Shown here piece after piece: positions 21,101 through 31,475 of a stretch of DNA of 64,000 bases. The notes under the pieces are model-generated. The model did no database searches. It was not told where the DNA came from and saw only the letters and a program-made list of their open reading frames with translations. Position 1 is the first letter of the stretch; the number at the start of each line of letters is the position of its first letter. The position numbers were made by a program, and so were the translations under genes. This DNA comes from Chalara sp. BL73 (lineage: Eukaryota; Ascomycota; Leotiomycetes; Helotiales). The stretch is taken from contig CAKJVC010000027.1 in assembly GCA_918026815.1 (NCBI GenBank), forward strand, positions 124,001-188,000, read 5' to 3'.

Positions 21101-21937
21101 GTATTCATCAATGCTCCTCTTATCTAGCTCTGCCACCTCGCGCATTCGAGAAAGTTGTTCCTCGACCACTTGCCGGAGCCGCGGTACGTTTGTCTTTGCC
21201 CATAGTCGTTTTCTTGGTGGAATGGCAGGTTGCCAGCTCCAGTTAATAGCTATAGCAATTGGTAGGTGGTCGGAGTCGTGGTCTAGGTGTGTATCGATCC
21301 TACAGTGGATCATGCGTGATGCTACATCCTCTGAGCCGAAAGTTAAGTCAATTGTCGAATCACCTTGGTTCCACCTATGCGTTGAGGTGCCAGGGACTGT
21401 GAGCAGTTGCAAGTGGAACTCTTCAACAATTGAAAGTAGAGGTTGGGCTGCTGACATTCTATTGCTAGCATGCTGGTGTGTTGTCGACCAGAGAGGGTGG
21501 TGCAGGTTGAAATCCCCCATTACGAGAAGTTCCACCTGGGAAGGTGACTTGGCAATGGCTTCTCCCAGGTCAGCGATAGTACTCGTTCCTACTTCATTGT
21601 AGACGTTAAACATATGGATCCTACTCCCGGAGTTTAGGTTAGTCATTTCAAGGAGAGTAATATCCTTAGAGATGTGCTGCACATTCCACGTGCTAGGGTC
21701 AATCCGTTTGTGGATATAGATGCATACTCGTGTAGTAGGATCATCCATGTGCGTGAGGTGAAAGTGTGTTTTCAAAGGGTGATATGTTGTAGGTACAAAT
21801 GGATTGCGCCATGGTTCCTGAATCGCTAGGATGTCGTATTCTAATATTCTAGGGTCTTGGAAGAGGCTGGCCAGGACGACGTCTTTCGATTTTTGTACAT
21901 TGTACTGTAAGATCCGAAGCTCTCGGTGTTCTGTCAT
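18113..21937 (-). CDS. LINE ORF2: endonuclease, reverse transcriptase, RNase H (tail split by hAT)
   Basis: About 1270 residues up to the insertion. N-terminal apurinic-type endonuclease: [29 protein letters not shown] and DHLPIAI. Reverse transcriptase: [44 protein letters not shown] and the catalytic box as YIDD instead of the commoner YADD. RNase [20 protein letters not shown] and [16 protein letters not shown]-terminal cysteine motif ([17 protein letters not shown]) follows. The start overlaps the ORF1 stop as ATGA, the classic termination-reinitiation arrangement. The frame runs into hAT sequence at 18137. The original tail resumes at 16862-16812 (EQFRAVPSNVLKYT then stop), so about 15 residues were replaced. 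Confidence 0.9.
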   Translation of the reverse strand: MTEHRELRILQYNVQKSKDVVLASLFQDPRILEYDILAIQEPWRNPFVPTTYHPLKTHFHLTHMDDPTTRVCIYIHKRIDPSTWNVQHISKDITLLEMTNLNSGSRIHMFNVYNEVGTSTIADLGEAIAKSPSQVELLVMGDFNLHHPLWSTTHQHASNRMSAAQPLLSIVEEFHLQLLTVPGTSTHRWNQGDSTIDLTFGSEDVASRMIHCRIDTHLDHDSDHLPIAIAINWSWQPAIPPRKRLWAKTNVPRLRQVVEEQLSRMREVAELDKRSIDEYVSSIITALNSGINMATPWPNPSPRSIPGFNQECKDICTEVQQLRRRWQRTRHEDDYEAYRAARNRKGRYIQKTLRNIHRQRVEDASSSSSGLWNLVKWAKNRHTVAAACTPTLVKPDGELAYQPAEKAEVLRQSFFPPPIAADLTDIEGYEYPEPIGCPEISLPEIEKAIRRASPNKAPGADGITNGILHQTLDILLPHLHKVFNACLQQGYYPTHFKETITVVLRKPEKDDYTQPKAYRPIALLNTLGKALEAVVANRLAYLADVYHLLPARHTGGRKLASTEHAMHLLLQRIHKAWTDGHVASLLLLDVSGAYDNVSRPRLVHNLRKRRINQMLVSWIESFLSDRTTTLKLQEYSAPSTPIETGIPQGSPVSPILYLFYNADLVETCKTQDTESVGYIDDESVLAIGPSSVHNCKTLKGIHKKAERWALQHGSQFAPKKYELVHFSRDPKANTTHALRLPHATINASPSCRYLGIQMDTRLRWDYHREKVEAKATKRLSALSALASSTWGTGLINLRHVYRAMIIPQMLYGCSAWHIPGSGSRGRGGAMVAAVTRIQRRAAQIITGAFRTTAGAAVEVEAHLLPAQQQLEQTALEATMRIRTSPLYEEMARPKYNDLPQGRNPRRNTNYSSLDQFLSILERKYNIDLDRFEKRQPHVVPPWWIPPTTHIAESAETAIKQHDATEPGTLCIYTDGSGINDHVGAAAVAPALQLEGICNVRKAYMGTSTTSTVYAGELKGLVLAFQIAIDVHTTANTPRKCTIFTDNQAAIQAMRNPERPSGQYILVEAIRAVDKLRDQGWEIQIRWIPAHVGVPGNEAADQAAKEAADSNQQTANEPPSEPGAPRIMMATMKSVIRRTMRNEWELSWVAAKHGRELFKLGVRPGKAILDTHNSMHRAISSVITQMRTGKISLRAYLHAINKADTDQCQCGRGPQTVRHILLECRNWADERQQMWAGKRPCVDIKRILCSASMAVQAAKMILRTGLLDSDRNGPV

Positions 21938-24156
21938 TGGGGTAGTGGTGCGGTGGTCGTTCTGTTTGTCGGAGTTTGGCTCCTGGTTGCCCTTGAGTTC
22001 GATTGTAGGGCTAAAGGCTCTCTATTTGTCCACCCAGGATCGGAGGAGCCTCGGCCGAGCTTCCCTACATCTATCCTCAAGTTTCTGCGGCTGTACTCTT
22101 TCTTGGTTAGGTGCTTTCGTAGGTTCGGCGTTGAGTCGAAGTCCTTGCCGCAGTAGATGCATATTTTCATGCATTTAGCGATAGTAAGGTTTGCGTTGTG
22201 TGTTGGCCAGCCATCGTAGATGTGTTGGTGTTCAGGGCATCTGCATCCTTTGTATATATTTCCATGAGCTACACGGGTGTCTGTTGCCAGAGAGGTTAGT
22301 GGGGGTGCCTCGGCATCTATCATGTTATACTGCTGGTCCGTGTTGTTGTTGTCTATTAGGTTGGCAAGCCAGACGTCTGCATCGTATATTGCCTGTTCTC
22401 TCTCTAATTCATCAAACACGAGTTCAGATGATTCGGGGAAAGTCTCGGCTGTTGACACAACTCTGACAGCTGTTCCGCTCTGTAGGATTTCCGTTGGGGT
22501 GTAGATCGGCGACTCTTCCCCTATCCGGATCTGTTGGTCGACTTCCAGTTGCCGACTAATCTCTTGTTGCGTTACAGGTGTAGCCCAGTCTTCTGAGATT
22601 GACGGGTTGACAGGTGCGGAAATTGTTATAACTTCCGAAGATGCGCGGTCTTCACGGGACGCTTGTTGCTCTCTCACTATAGTATCTCCTTCCTGCCCTG
22701 TAGCCGGCTCTGTGGTTTCCTCTAGCCTACTCTCCACCGTGTGAGTTATTGGGAGCTCTGGGGCAATAGCTACTCGGGTTGATCCCACTGGGATCGAAAA
22801 CTCCGGGATAGTGGGTGCTGGGGTGCGGTTCTTTAGGTTGAGTGTGTGGTTGCGTGTATTGTATTCTCGTGTCCGTGTATTGTTGTCCTTGGTGGTATAG
22901 TCATTGGATGGGACGTGCCAGTAGATGCTCCGGGTCTGCTTAGCTTGCTCTACTCTTTCCATCTCCTTTTTCCTTGCTGGGCAGGCGTTGCTCCACGCTG
23001 TATGAACACCTTTGCACACTGTACATCTCGGGGTAAATCCTTCTACTCCCTTCTGTTTGCAGTGTTTGGTCTCATGTAGCTCAGTACAATAGCCACAAAT
23101 TTGGACTGCGTCGCATTGAGCGCCGATGTGGCCATAATTGTAGCAGCGGAAACATTGTTTTACCCGGCAGGCACGGTCATACAGTTGACAGAGGTGAATT
23201 TGTCCGTCCCATACCATTCCGGCATAGATGAGGGCGTTAGCCATTACTGGATCCTTGAATTCCACCACAATTGAAGATGCGCGCTTGAGAGTAGATTCTT
23301 TTGTCAGCCATCCTACAAACGATATCTCCGCTTTGGGAATTACGGTATAGTTATCTGCAAGTATTTGCTGAATAGTTGCTTTCTGATCCTTGATGTTGAG
23401 AGAGTTGGTATGGATGCCGTGGACGATGACTCCGTAAGTTGGGACGATGAGCTCTGCATGTTCTCCGAGACCTCTGATCCAATCTGTGTTTTCTTTGAGT
23501 TTGATAGCTTCAGCTGTGGAGCTGGTATATATTTGTATATCGCCACTCTTAAGTTGGTGAGCAGCCACTATTTTAACGAAATTAGTGGCACTGTTTTCAC
23601 GAATTGATAGTTCCACATGATGTCTTATTCTGGTGGCAGAGAGTGTGCGGAATCGCTGGGCAATGCCATGGTCTTTAAGCTTGACTGTAACTGCTCGGTC
23701 TTTGTATGACGTAACTGTAGGTTGGGGTTTAGCACTGGGCATGCCTTGTCGGGTTGGTGGAGGTGGGAGTGAGGAGCCTTTAGCCAGTGCTGCCACCTGT
23801 GCCCAGGACGCAGTTGTGGTTCTGCCTCCGCTAAAGTTGGCAGCATTTACCGGGTTAGTACTCAGTCCTACAGAGCTCTTGATGACTGTGATATCTCTTT
23901 GAATGTTTTGTGTGCACTTGGTCGCTTCTTGGATCTGGTGGAGGATCTCGCTCATTGCTGGCTGCCGTAGCACCTTGCCAATGAGCGCGATCGTGGATGC
24001 CAGATATGGCTGTATGACGTTCCATGGTACTTGATTCTGTCTTCCTTTATCTACGGCCTGCAATTGGTTGCATGCTTCTCTGAGATATGTGGCATGCTCG
24101 TTGATGTGTTCTGGGCCATTATTTACCTGCGGCCACTTAGGCGCCATTACTACCAA
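21934..24156 (-). CDS. LINE ORF1: gag-like nucleic-acid-binding protein
   Basis: 740 residues. The N-terminal half is helical with no catalytic motif. Three CCHC/CCHC-like knuckles lie in the middle: [27 protein letters not shown] and [16 protein letters not shown] long Ser/Thr/Glu-rich linker follows, then a C-terminal finger-like [17 protein letters not shown]. This is the RNA-packaging protein of Tad/LINE elements (family knowledge). MVVM at the N-terminus offers two possible starts (24156 and 24147); neither can be preferred. The stop overlaps the ORF2 start by four bases. No internal break. Confidence 0.88.
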   Translation of the reverse strand: MVVMAPKWPQVNNGPEHINEHATYLREACNQLQAVDKGRQNQVPWNVIQPYLASTIALIGKVLRQPAMSEILHQIQEATKCTQNIQRDITVIKSSVGLSTNPVNAANFSGGRTTTASWAQVAALAKGSSLPPPPTRQGMPSAKPQPTVTSYKDRAVTVKLKDHGIAQRFRTLSATRIRHHVELSIRENSATNFVKIVAAHQLKSGDIQIYTSSTAEAIKLKENTDWIRGLGEHAELIVPTYGVIVHGIHTNSLNIKDQKATIQQILADNYTVIPKAEISFVGWLTKESTLKRASSIVVEFKDPVMANALIYAGMVWDGQIHLCQLYDRACRVKQCFRCYNYGHIGAQCDAVQICGYCTELHETKHCKQKGVEGFTPRCTVCKGVHTAWSNACPARKKEMERVEQAKQTRSIYWHVPSNDYTTKDNNTRTREYNTRNHTLNLKNRTPAPTIPEFSIPVGSTRVAIAPELPITHTVESRLEETTEPATGQEGDTIVREQQASREDRASSEVITISAPVNPSISEDWATPVTQQEISRQLEVDQQIRIGEESPIYTPTEILQSGTAVRVVSTAETFPESSELVFDELEREQAIYDADVWLANLIDNNNTDQQYNMIDAEAPPLTSLATDTRVAHGNIYKGCRCPEHQHIYDGWPTHNANLTIAKCMKICIYCGKDFDSTPNLRKHLTKKEYSRRNLRIDVGKLGRGSSDPGWTNREPLALQSNSRATRSQTPTNRTTTAPLPQ

Positions 24157-24383
24157 TCAACGCGTTTTTGACGCGTCAAATGAAGTAATTGCCTACGGGG
24201 ACACAGGTTAATTATAGATTTTACAGAATATTACGCGTTTTCAAAATTTTGTTCTGAGCTGTTGGTGGTGTTTTTTGCGGTATTGCTTTCTACTCAAGCA
24301 CAGCATGAACTCTAGAAGATCTGCCGCTGCCGCATCGCGTGCCCGGATCTGGCTGAACGACACCACCCACGTTGTGGCCACCT
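24157..24383. other. LINE 5' UTR and boundary to the ankyrin gene
   Basis: No gene. Contains ACGCGTTTTTGACGCGTC-like short palindromes just upstream of LINE ORF1 and then AT-rich sequence. The exact LINE 5' end is not visible. Confidence 0.4.
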
Positions 24384-26334
24384 CTATACCGCTTCGCAAA
24401 GCTCTCCTGCTTCCTCAGCTACTTGATGGTAGCGTAGGACTCTCGCGGCGGCGGCATGGCCCCGCATAGTGGCACGGCCCAAGGCTCCGCGGAACTGGGC
24501 GTACCCATCACCTGAAATCTTTGCTCCGAACAAGAGCAGCAGCGTTATCATATCGATGCGGCCCCCCTTTGCTGCTGCTTCTAGCGCAGTATCTCCAAAT
24601 CTAGGGGAACCCGGGGCATTCACGTCGGCGCCGGCATCGAGCAAAAGCTTTGCAACTCGAAGATATCCTTTACCTGCAGCCGCCTGAAGTGCAGTGCGGC
24701 CATCCTCGAAACAAGGCAGAGCGTTGACGTGTGCTCCCCGCTTAAGGAGAAGCTTGACAGTGCTGAAGTGGCCAGAGTATGCGGCTGCCTGGAGCGCAGT
24801 GAAGCCGAATGTTGATGCAGGTGGGGCATTGACGTCGGCACCGGCGCCCAGCAGTATTTGGACGATGGCGTCGTGACCGCGGCCCGCTGCAGCCTGCAGA
24901 GCTGTCATTCCACAATAGACTGCAGGCGGGCCGTTGGGATCTGCACCCGCCCACAGCAGCCACCCCACCAGACGCCGCACCCGACCCTCGTCTTCCCACT
25001 CCACAGCCGCCCGGAGGGCAGTCACGCCAGAATCGTCGAAAGCAGGAGCGTTCACGTCGGCGCCCCGTTGTAGAAAGAGCTCGCTGAGATCTTCGTATCC
25101 CCCTTCGACGGCCGCCTGCAGCGCCGTCCGTTCCACTACCGCGCTAGCCGGACAGCTCACGTCGGCGCCATTTTGCAGGAAGAGCTGCACCAACTCCATG
25201 TTGCCCTTTTCTGCCGCAGCCTGAAGCGCGTTCCATCCTCGTTTCCTCGTCACAGGCCCGTCGTATTCAGCACCAGCTTTAAGGAGCATTTTCACGAGTT
25301 CCACGTCTTCCTTTTCCACTGCAACCTCTAGTGCCGTTTTTGGAGGGTTGACCCGACGTCATGGTTTGGGTCTGCCCCGAGCTTAAGGAGCATCCCGACC
25401 ACAATTCTCGCGTTTCTCGCATTAGGTAACTCCGCTGCTCTCACTAGCGCAGTCATGCCGTCCTTGATTGCGTTAATATCAGCACCTGCTTTGCGCAACT
25501 TAGCCACTAACTTAAGGTTTCCCGCTCCCGCTGCCTCGATAATAGATCCGTCTTTGCGAGGATCCGCATGCGCCTGCAGCAGTAGCTCAACCATTGAGGG
25601 GTCATCGTTGCCTCTTGCCGCCGCCTCTAGTGCAGTCAATTCCCCACGATTATCCTCAACATCGCCACCTAGGCTCAGGAGAAACCGAACTAGTTCGTGA
25701 TTGCGGCGAACTACGGCAGCTACGATAGTCGTTTGTCCGTAACTGCCTGCGGGGGGGCCATTGACATCCGCCCTGGCATCGATCAGAAGCCGCACCATTT
25801 CCATCTTTCCCGTTGTCACCCGCCACTGGAGGGCAGTTTTCCCGCCCCCAGCAGTTTTCCTGCCCCTGGCAGCTAGTGCATTTACAGATACCCCCTTCTC
25901 CACCAGGAACCGTGCCATCTTCATATCACCGACCTGTGCGGCGGACTGCAGCGGAGTGTTGCACTTCTCTCCTGTATCTGGACCCAAACAAGCTCCGCGG
26001 TCGATTAGCAGCTTCGCAATGTCAGGGAACCGGTTGCGGATGGCGCATTCCAAGGGCATGCCACTTTCGTCGGGTTTGGGGTTTATTTTCGCGTTTGCAT
26101 CCAATAGGAGTCTGACCAGTTCCGGGACTCCCGATTCAACGGCTAGTAAAAGAGCTCCATGCGGCCCTCCTTTGGGGTTGGGATCCACATCCGCTTTGAA
26201 TTTTAAGAGAACTCGTGCTACCTTGATTTTCCCTCTCCCGGCGGCACATAGGAGAGGTGTCCGTCCATTTCGTTTTGGTGCATTTGGGTCCATCCCGCTT
26301 TCAAGGAAAATTCTTGCTAGAGAGGCATCACCGC
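24384..26334 (-). pseudogene. Ankyrin-repeat protein gene, main body, frameshifted
   Basis: At least 16 ankyrin repeats read on the minus strand, from GDASLARIFLESGMDPNAPK at the hAT boundary to RVLRYHQVAEEAGELCEAV before the stop at 24384. Typical cores are GKTALQW, ALEAAARGN, TALQAAAEKGNMELVQLFL. A single-base frameshift lies between 25340 and 25365. Upstream the frame ends with KLGADPNHDVG then a stop, while the downstream frame opens with VNPPKTALEVAVEKEDVELV. Both belong to one repeat series. The gene's 5' portion continues beyond the hAT element at 29422-29577. Ankyrin proteins of this kind act as scaffolds, and in fungi are often linked to NLR/Clr5-like proteins; the N-terminal effector part is not present here. 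Confidence 0.8.
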
Positions 26335-29300
26335 CAGTGATCGGAATGGTCCGGTATGGTATGGTATGGAGGTCAAACCATACCATACCAGCTGCTTATA
26401 TGGTAACCGGTATGGTCTTACCGGTAAGACCAGCAATACCGCCAAGACCGCCAAGAATGAGGCTGAGGTAGAAAGGGGATGAATCTATATAATATTACAA
26501 TATCTCCCAAGACAACGCCAAGTTTTCCGGGTCATGTGACACCCCATCAAACTTGACCGTCCGAGCCCTCGGCGGCACGTCGGGGCGAGGCTACTTACGA
26601 GGTATCTCCTTCGAGCCTGCGAGAAGGCTGAACCTCGTTTGACTATAAGCTACCAACATCATCACTGTCATTCTCACTATCCTCTTCATTACTGCTGTCT
26701 TCAAATTTTGGCCTTCCATACCATGCCCGGAGACATTCACATGCTTCTATAATATCCACCTTTAGTCTGCCACGGCGATCAACTATAGTAAGCTTTGCGC
26801 TACTAAAAAGGCGTTCGCACTCGTCCGACATGGGCGAGATCGCGAATAGATCCAAAGCGAAGCGAGCGAGATCTCGTTGGGAGTCGTAGCGGGATAGCCA
26901 GTACGCAATGGCGTCGTCGCAACTAGCCTCCTCATCATGGAGCCGGTCAGTAGAAATATATTGTTCATATAAATCAGCTGTAGACACTGGAGTATCTATT
27001 CGAATACGCTTATGTTCCCGCTGGCGATCGAATGCTGGATCAAGATCTCTCTCTTTTCTGGCTGGCGGTGGTAGCATCTCAACAAAATACCTTCCCTTAT
27101 ACTCCGTCTCCCAGAGCTGCTTAACCGCCGATTGTGCGTTATCAAACCACCTCTGTTTTTCTTCGTCGCCTTGAAGAACCCACTCTTGCCTGAACCACGC
27201 CCACTTTCGATATGGATCGAGTATCTGAGCCGCATAATACGCTGGTGGAAGGTCAGTATCTTCAGGGAATCGATTCTGCCAGTTCAGTTGTTGGTTGTTG
27301 TAGTACTCGGCGCATTTTGACCACGCGGCATCTGCGCAACTTTGGAGGTACGTCCATGTGAAGTTATTGTCATCCTCGGTGTGGATATCATAGTAATGAT
27401 CCTTCGTCTCGTTTATTTTTCGAAGAAGGCAGTCCAAGGTTGAAAACCAGTCAGCGAGAGACGTCGTCTTTCTTTCCGAAAGCAAAGTTGCGGCGTAGAA
27501 ATCTTTTAGAGCAAGTTCAATCTTTTCAAGCTCGAACCAGTGCTGTCCATCAAGTTTGAAGTTCGCAATTCCTTAAGAGCCTTTTCCAGGTATATGACGA
27601 GCGAAGAAGAGCTCTAAACGTTCCCGAACATTCAATGCACGTGTAATTGAATGAAACCATGAATTCCAGCGTGTCGAGTTGTTCTGGATAAGCTCGAGCC
27701 CATCGAATTCAGAGAGATCCCTGCCGATAATGATTGCCGCAAACTCATCACGGCGTTGTGGGGTAAGCCTAATGTATCGCACGAGGTTGTGAAGCCGACC
27801 TAAGCATCCAAATTTCTTCCAGAGCCCTTCTACCCCTGTATAGTTTCCGCGCTGATAGTGCTTTTCAAGCTTTGCAAGATACCTCTCACAGTTCCGACCC
27901 ATGAGAAACGCTTGGCAGCAAAGATTGATGATATGGCCTAAGCAGCGCAACCGGCGATGGCGACGTTGTTTTGATTTCATCCACGGGCAGAGCTCCTTGA
28001 GTATAAATGCAACAGCGGTATCGTTTGACGAAGCATTATCCAGCATGAAGTATCCAATCTGATTTCCACTAATATCGTATTCTTTCAACAATTCAAGAAC
28101 AACTGATCCAAGATTCTCGCCAGTGTGTTCGCCGTATACGCGTCGTATACCCAAAACGGTAGCTCGTCGCTGGCCGGTAGCATCAATCCACATGGTGATG
28201 ACGCCTAGAATAGCGTAAGGGTTTGGCGAAGTCCAAAGATCAAAGGAGATAGAGATTCTACTTCGTGAGTGCCGGAGGTCCTCCCTAAGCTGTTGTTTCT
28301 TTGATATGAAGGTATTCATCACCCAGCTTCGAATAGTTTTCGCGGCTTTGGGAAGATGATTGAGAAGCGCCGGATTCAAAAAGGAGAGTAATTCTCGGAA
28401 ATATGGATTTTCTAATTGAAAGAAAGCAATATGGCAGTACACAATCCAACGAACTAGAAGCTCTCTGAACTTCTCAATTGAGTCTTTCCAAAAGAAGGTG
28501 TTGGTAGCAGCCGCGCCGTTCTGCTGTTCGAGCACAGACTTTCGAGTCGAACTATGTCTCTTGACACCGCTCTGGGGATCAATCTGGTGCTTGTGTTCAA
28601 CATGATTTCTCACTCCAGACGTGCCATTGATAACAAATAGCTCTTGCTTGTACTTTCCGATTGCACACTCATGGCAGTAGTACACCTCTTTGTTATCGCT
28701 GCCTCGAATATAATGAAGACCGTACTTCCACACATTGATGAGCCAAGACGAGCTGTCTTCTTTGTAACCTTCGCGCGATTTACGTATGTGATACGGTCTT
28801 GTACGAACTCAACTGGAGGCTCGGGATATTGAATGGGAGTATGTAGTGGTGTCGAGGCAGGTAATGTGGGAGTGGGTGATGGCGTAGGAGACTTGAGGGC
28901 TATTGATGTTGAACGTGTAGTCAACAAGGACGGCGAGATTGGAGTTGGAGACCCCATAATGATGATATATAAGCAGGCTGTTGTATATTACGTTCCATTA
29001 TTCTAATAAGTGAAAACTTTCATGTTTCTTTGTTCTGCATATACTAACCAGTTTTGTCAAATGGCGGGATTATGTGCAATAAACAGCATTGGACTGATTA
29101 ATTGAGACTACAGCTGTTAATGCTTATATAAACCATCTGAACGATAGGCAGCCGTAGGCTCCAATACTAAAAGCTAGGTATTCTTGCATAAAGAGTCAAC
29201 CATGTGACTCATCATGTGACTCAACCAACAATTTGGGTCTAAGATTCAGCCACTTACCGCCACCCGCCTCTCTATTTCCATCTATTTATAGCCATACTGG

Positions 29301-29413
29301 TAAGGGTTGGTATACCAGTAATACCATGGTATTGAGATATCCTCAGACCATACCAGGTCTTGGCGGTATATACCATACCAATACCAACTCATACCGGACC
29401 ATTCCGATCACTG
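26335..29413 (-). mobile_element. hAT transposon (long copy) inserted in the ankyrin gene
   Basis: 3079 bp with terminal CAGTGATCGGAATGGTCCGG in inverted orientation at both ends. It is flanked by a perfect 8-bp duplication ATCACCGC (26327-26334 and 29414-29421). Sub-terminal regions are rich in GGTATGGTAT/ATACCATACC and ACCGGTAAGACC motifs. About 150 bases at 26482-26637 are absent from the shorter copy at 16863-18137, so one copy has gained or lost a segment. The transposase is damaged by a frameshift and one stop, making this copy non-functional but nearly complete. Confidence 0.92.
26643..28957 (-). pseudogene. hAT transposase, frameshift and one in-frame stop
   Basis: Starts MGSPTPISPSLL (28957). 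BED zinc finger CHECAIGKYKQEL...NHVEHKHQ; RNase H-like core with ISISFDLWTSPNPYAILGV (first Asp region), IGYFMLDNASSND (second), RLRCLGHIINLCCQAFL and STRWNSWFHSI. The C-terminal hAT dimerisation region has DLFAISPMSDECERLFSSAK and DIIEACECLRAWY. Breaks: one base is missing near 28735 (the short copy reads SSHVWKYG intact), and TAA at 27575-27573 lies in frame between HIPGKGS and GIANFKLDGQHWFELEKI. Downstream the same frame stays open to 26643. CAA to TAA would explain the stop. Confidence 0.88.
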
Positions 29414-29421
29414 ATCACCGC

Positions 29422-29577
29422 TGTGGGCTGCGCTCCAAAATATTGACTCTGCGAACGCCTGTACTGTCGGTGTCATTTTAGAGAGAACTCCTCGAAGATA
29501 GAGATGGTTCTCCCCGAGCTGGAACCACCTCAGTATTTCATCGCTAATGCGGTTACCCGGCCCATCATCAGGTAATA
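29422..29577 (-). pseudogene. 5' fragment of the same ankyrin gene
   Basis: Minus-strand frame ILPDDGPGNRISDEILRWFQ, then LGENHLYLRGVLSKMTPTVQ and AFAESIFWSAAHS. It continues exactly across the hAT target duplication (ATCACCGC) into GDASLARIFLESG at 26334. It resembles the segment just before ankyrin repeats in fungal Clr5/ankyrin proteins. It is cut on its upstream side by the LTR at 29578. Confidence 0.75.
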
Positions 29578-29845
29578 TGTTGAAATAGAAAGAGTCACGT
29601 GGCCTTCAGAGAGTATAGGGCAAACTAGTGTCAATTGCTGAAGGTTGTAGAGCCTAAACTACAGGACAGAATCCCTCTACTTATAGGGGTGTAATACTCG
29701 CATGTCAACACAATGATGCCTACTGTTGCCTACTGGTGCCTACTGGTGCCTACTGGTGCCTACTGGTGCCTACTGGTGCCTACTGGTGCCTACTGGTGCC
29801 TACAATAGACTTTAGGTATGGTCCTTAGACCTAACCTGTTCAACA
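29578..29845 (-). mobile_element. LTR with expanded 10-bp repeat, plus polypurine tract
   Basis: TGTTGAA...TTCAACA-bounded repeat, about 268 bp. Sequence is shared with the 202-bp solo LTR at 43220-43421. It includes about eight to nine copies of the 10-mer GGTGCCTACT (29720-29805), against two in the other copy. On the minus strand it is preceded by a purine-rich GGAGGGGGG (29846-29856), a polypurine tract, so this is the 3' LTR of a truncated element. No matching 5-bp target duplication exists because the other end is gone. Confidence 0.75.
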
Positions 29846-29884
29846 TAGGGCCCCCCTCCAGCATAGCTTGTCCTCAAGCTATAG
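29846..29884 (-). mobile_element. Residual internal end of LTR retrotransposon
   Basis: Minus-strand text CTTGAGGACAAGCTATGCTGG plus purine tract, typical of the extreme 3' internal region of LTR retrotransposons. It abuts the ABC-transporter coding sequence within a few bases, marking a breakpoint. Confidence 0.45.
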
Positions 29885-31076
29885 CAGGCCATTGAGCAAG
29901 GCGGAGCACCGACGACTCTGCTGGAAACGGTAGTTATAGGCATCGCACCCGACATTGTTGGCTTGATTGTCGCTGCTTTCTTTCTCTACGAGGCAGTCGA
30001 GTCGTATCTCAGAACTTGGAGCAAACGCAATGCATTTTTCAAGGCTTTCACAGAGCTCTGGATCCCAGCAACGTTCTTCGGCCTCTCCTGTCTAATTCTG
30101 TACGACATATCTCAAGGCAGAGCATCTGCTGGCGATTTTTTCTTCTACATCCAATACGGGGAGACGCTGATCTGGCCCTTGAAACTTCTATCCAATCAGT
30201 ACAAATGGCTCATGTCCGACCTGGTAGCTGCAGAACGTCTTCTAGTCTTGCTCCAGACCAAGCCGAATGTCACCGACAAGGAAGGAGCTCACGATCTCGG
30301 CCTCGTTAAGGGACATGTTGAATTCAAGAATGTCAATTTCTCCTACGATCCTCATCAAACAACTATCGAAGACCTCAGCATCTCCGCTAAGCCAGGGGAC
30401 ACCATTGCCCTGGTCGGCACGACAGGCGCTGGCAAATCTACCATCCTCAAGCTCCTCCTCCAATTTTACGACGTGTCTTCCGGACAGATCAAGATTGACG
30501 GTCACGACATCTATGATGTGACGCTGAGCTCTCTGCGGGAGGTCCTCGGCGTTGTCCCGTAAGATCCTCTCCTTTTCAACGCCTCCGTGATGGAAAACTT
30601 GCGCTACGCCCGACCCTCAGCCACAGACGAAGAGGTATTCGCAGCATGCCGCGCCGCGGCCATTCACGACAAGATTCTCAGTTTCGCCGACCGCTATGGT
30701 ATCGGAGAACAAGGCATCAAGCTGTCCAGAGGAGAACTGCAAAGGATGGCGATCGCTCGAGTCTACTTGAAGGACCCCCCTATTTTCATCCTCGACGAAG
30801 CTACGAGCGCTGTTGATACGAATACTGAGTCGGAGATCCAGGCTGCGTTGGATGTGTTGAGGAGTAGAAGGACAACGTTTGTGATTGCTCATCGGCTTTC
30901 GACAATTGTGGGGGGCGGATCAGATTTTGGTAGTGGATGAAGGGAGGATTGTGGAGAGGGAGACACATCAGGAGCTTCTGGGGAAGGAGGGAAGGTATAA
31001 GAGTCTTTGGACTGAGCAGATTGGTGAGGACTGGGGCGGAAGCGGGATTGTGGAGTCATCAGGGGATGACGACTAA
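29885..31076 (+). pseudogene. C-terminal half of an HMT1/ATM1-type ABC transporter
   Basis: The frame AIEQGGAPTTLLETVVIGIA opens right after the LTR remnant. It gives the last transmembrane segments (LIVAAFFLYEAVESYL; PATFFGLSCLILY) and the nucleotide-binding domain: Walker A GTTGAGKST, signature LSRGELQRMAIAR (LSGGE normally), Walker B IFILDEATSAVD, H-loop IAHRLST. Members export metal or peptide conjugates across vacuolar or mitochondrial membranes (family knowledge). Breaks: no N-terminal half; TAA at 30560-30562 where the Q-loop VVPQDPLLFN needs glutamine (C-to-T at CpA); a one-base insertion in the G-run near 30910, after which [20 protein letters not shown] continues in another frame to 31076. 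Signature and Walker A differ from consensus, so decay is advanced. Confidence 0.85.
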
Positions 31077-31079
31077 TTG

Positions 31080-31475
31080 AGGAACTGTACTGCTTAGATA
31101 TAGTTAGACAAGGCAGAACTAGATGCTACGGAAATCGGATAGAGACAATTGTCTACACTTCATTTTACGAACATAGATCAACAGGAAGCACAGGACCTAC
31201 AGGACGAGAGGGACGTTGTACGGCAGATAGAACAAGAAACAAAGGCAAGTAGTGGTCGGACGCCAAGGGAAGAAACACGTACACGGCGCTGCGGTAACTA
31301 ACATACAAGAGGTAAGTTGCACAGAACCCTAATATTTCCCCGTTTCTTGGATCTCCCATCATCCTCGGCCTCGGTTTGAAGCAAGGTGTAACAGAAAGAG
31401 GGCAGCAGGAGGGATTGCTTATCTTGGTCTACACTTGATAGTACACTGGTTGAAGGATGATGCCTTAGCACCTAC
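31080..31475. other. Intergenic between ABC fragment and NLR pseudogene
   Basis: No supported gene or repeat; two convergent pseudogenes flank it. Confidence 0.4.

Larger units (their letters stand above)
16212..24300 (-). mobile_element. Full-length Tad-type non-LTR retrotransposon (LINE)
   Basis: Two overlapping genes on the minus strand: ORF1 21934-24156 and ORF2 from 21937 down to 16812, split by the hAT element at 16863-18137. The 3' UTR runs from 16811 to about 16212-16570. A GATTCATTCATA...CCAGCC...GGCTATGC block occurs twice there (16320-16360 and 16573-16620), as if two LINE 3' ends were stacked. The 5' UTR lies right of 24157. Apart from the hAT insertion both frames are open, so the LINE was probably complete when it was hit. 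The 7.0-kb fragment is a relative. Confidence 0.85.

Noticed and set aside
18372..22504. Plus-strand open frames over the LINE
   Set aside because: Antisense shadows of ORF1 and ORF2; composition and domains support the minus strand.
24275..25224. Plus-strand open frames over the ankyrin gene
   Set aside because: Antisense shadows caused by the regular ankyrin codon pattern.
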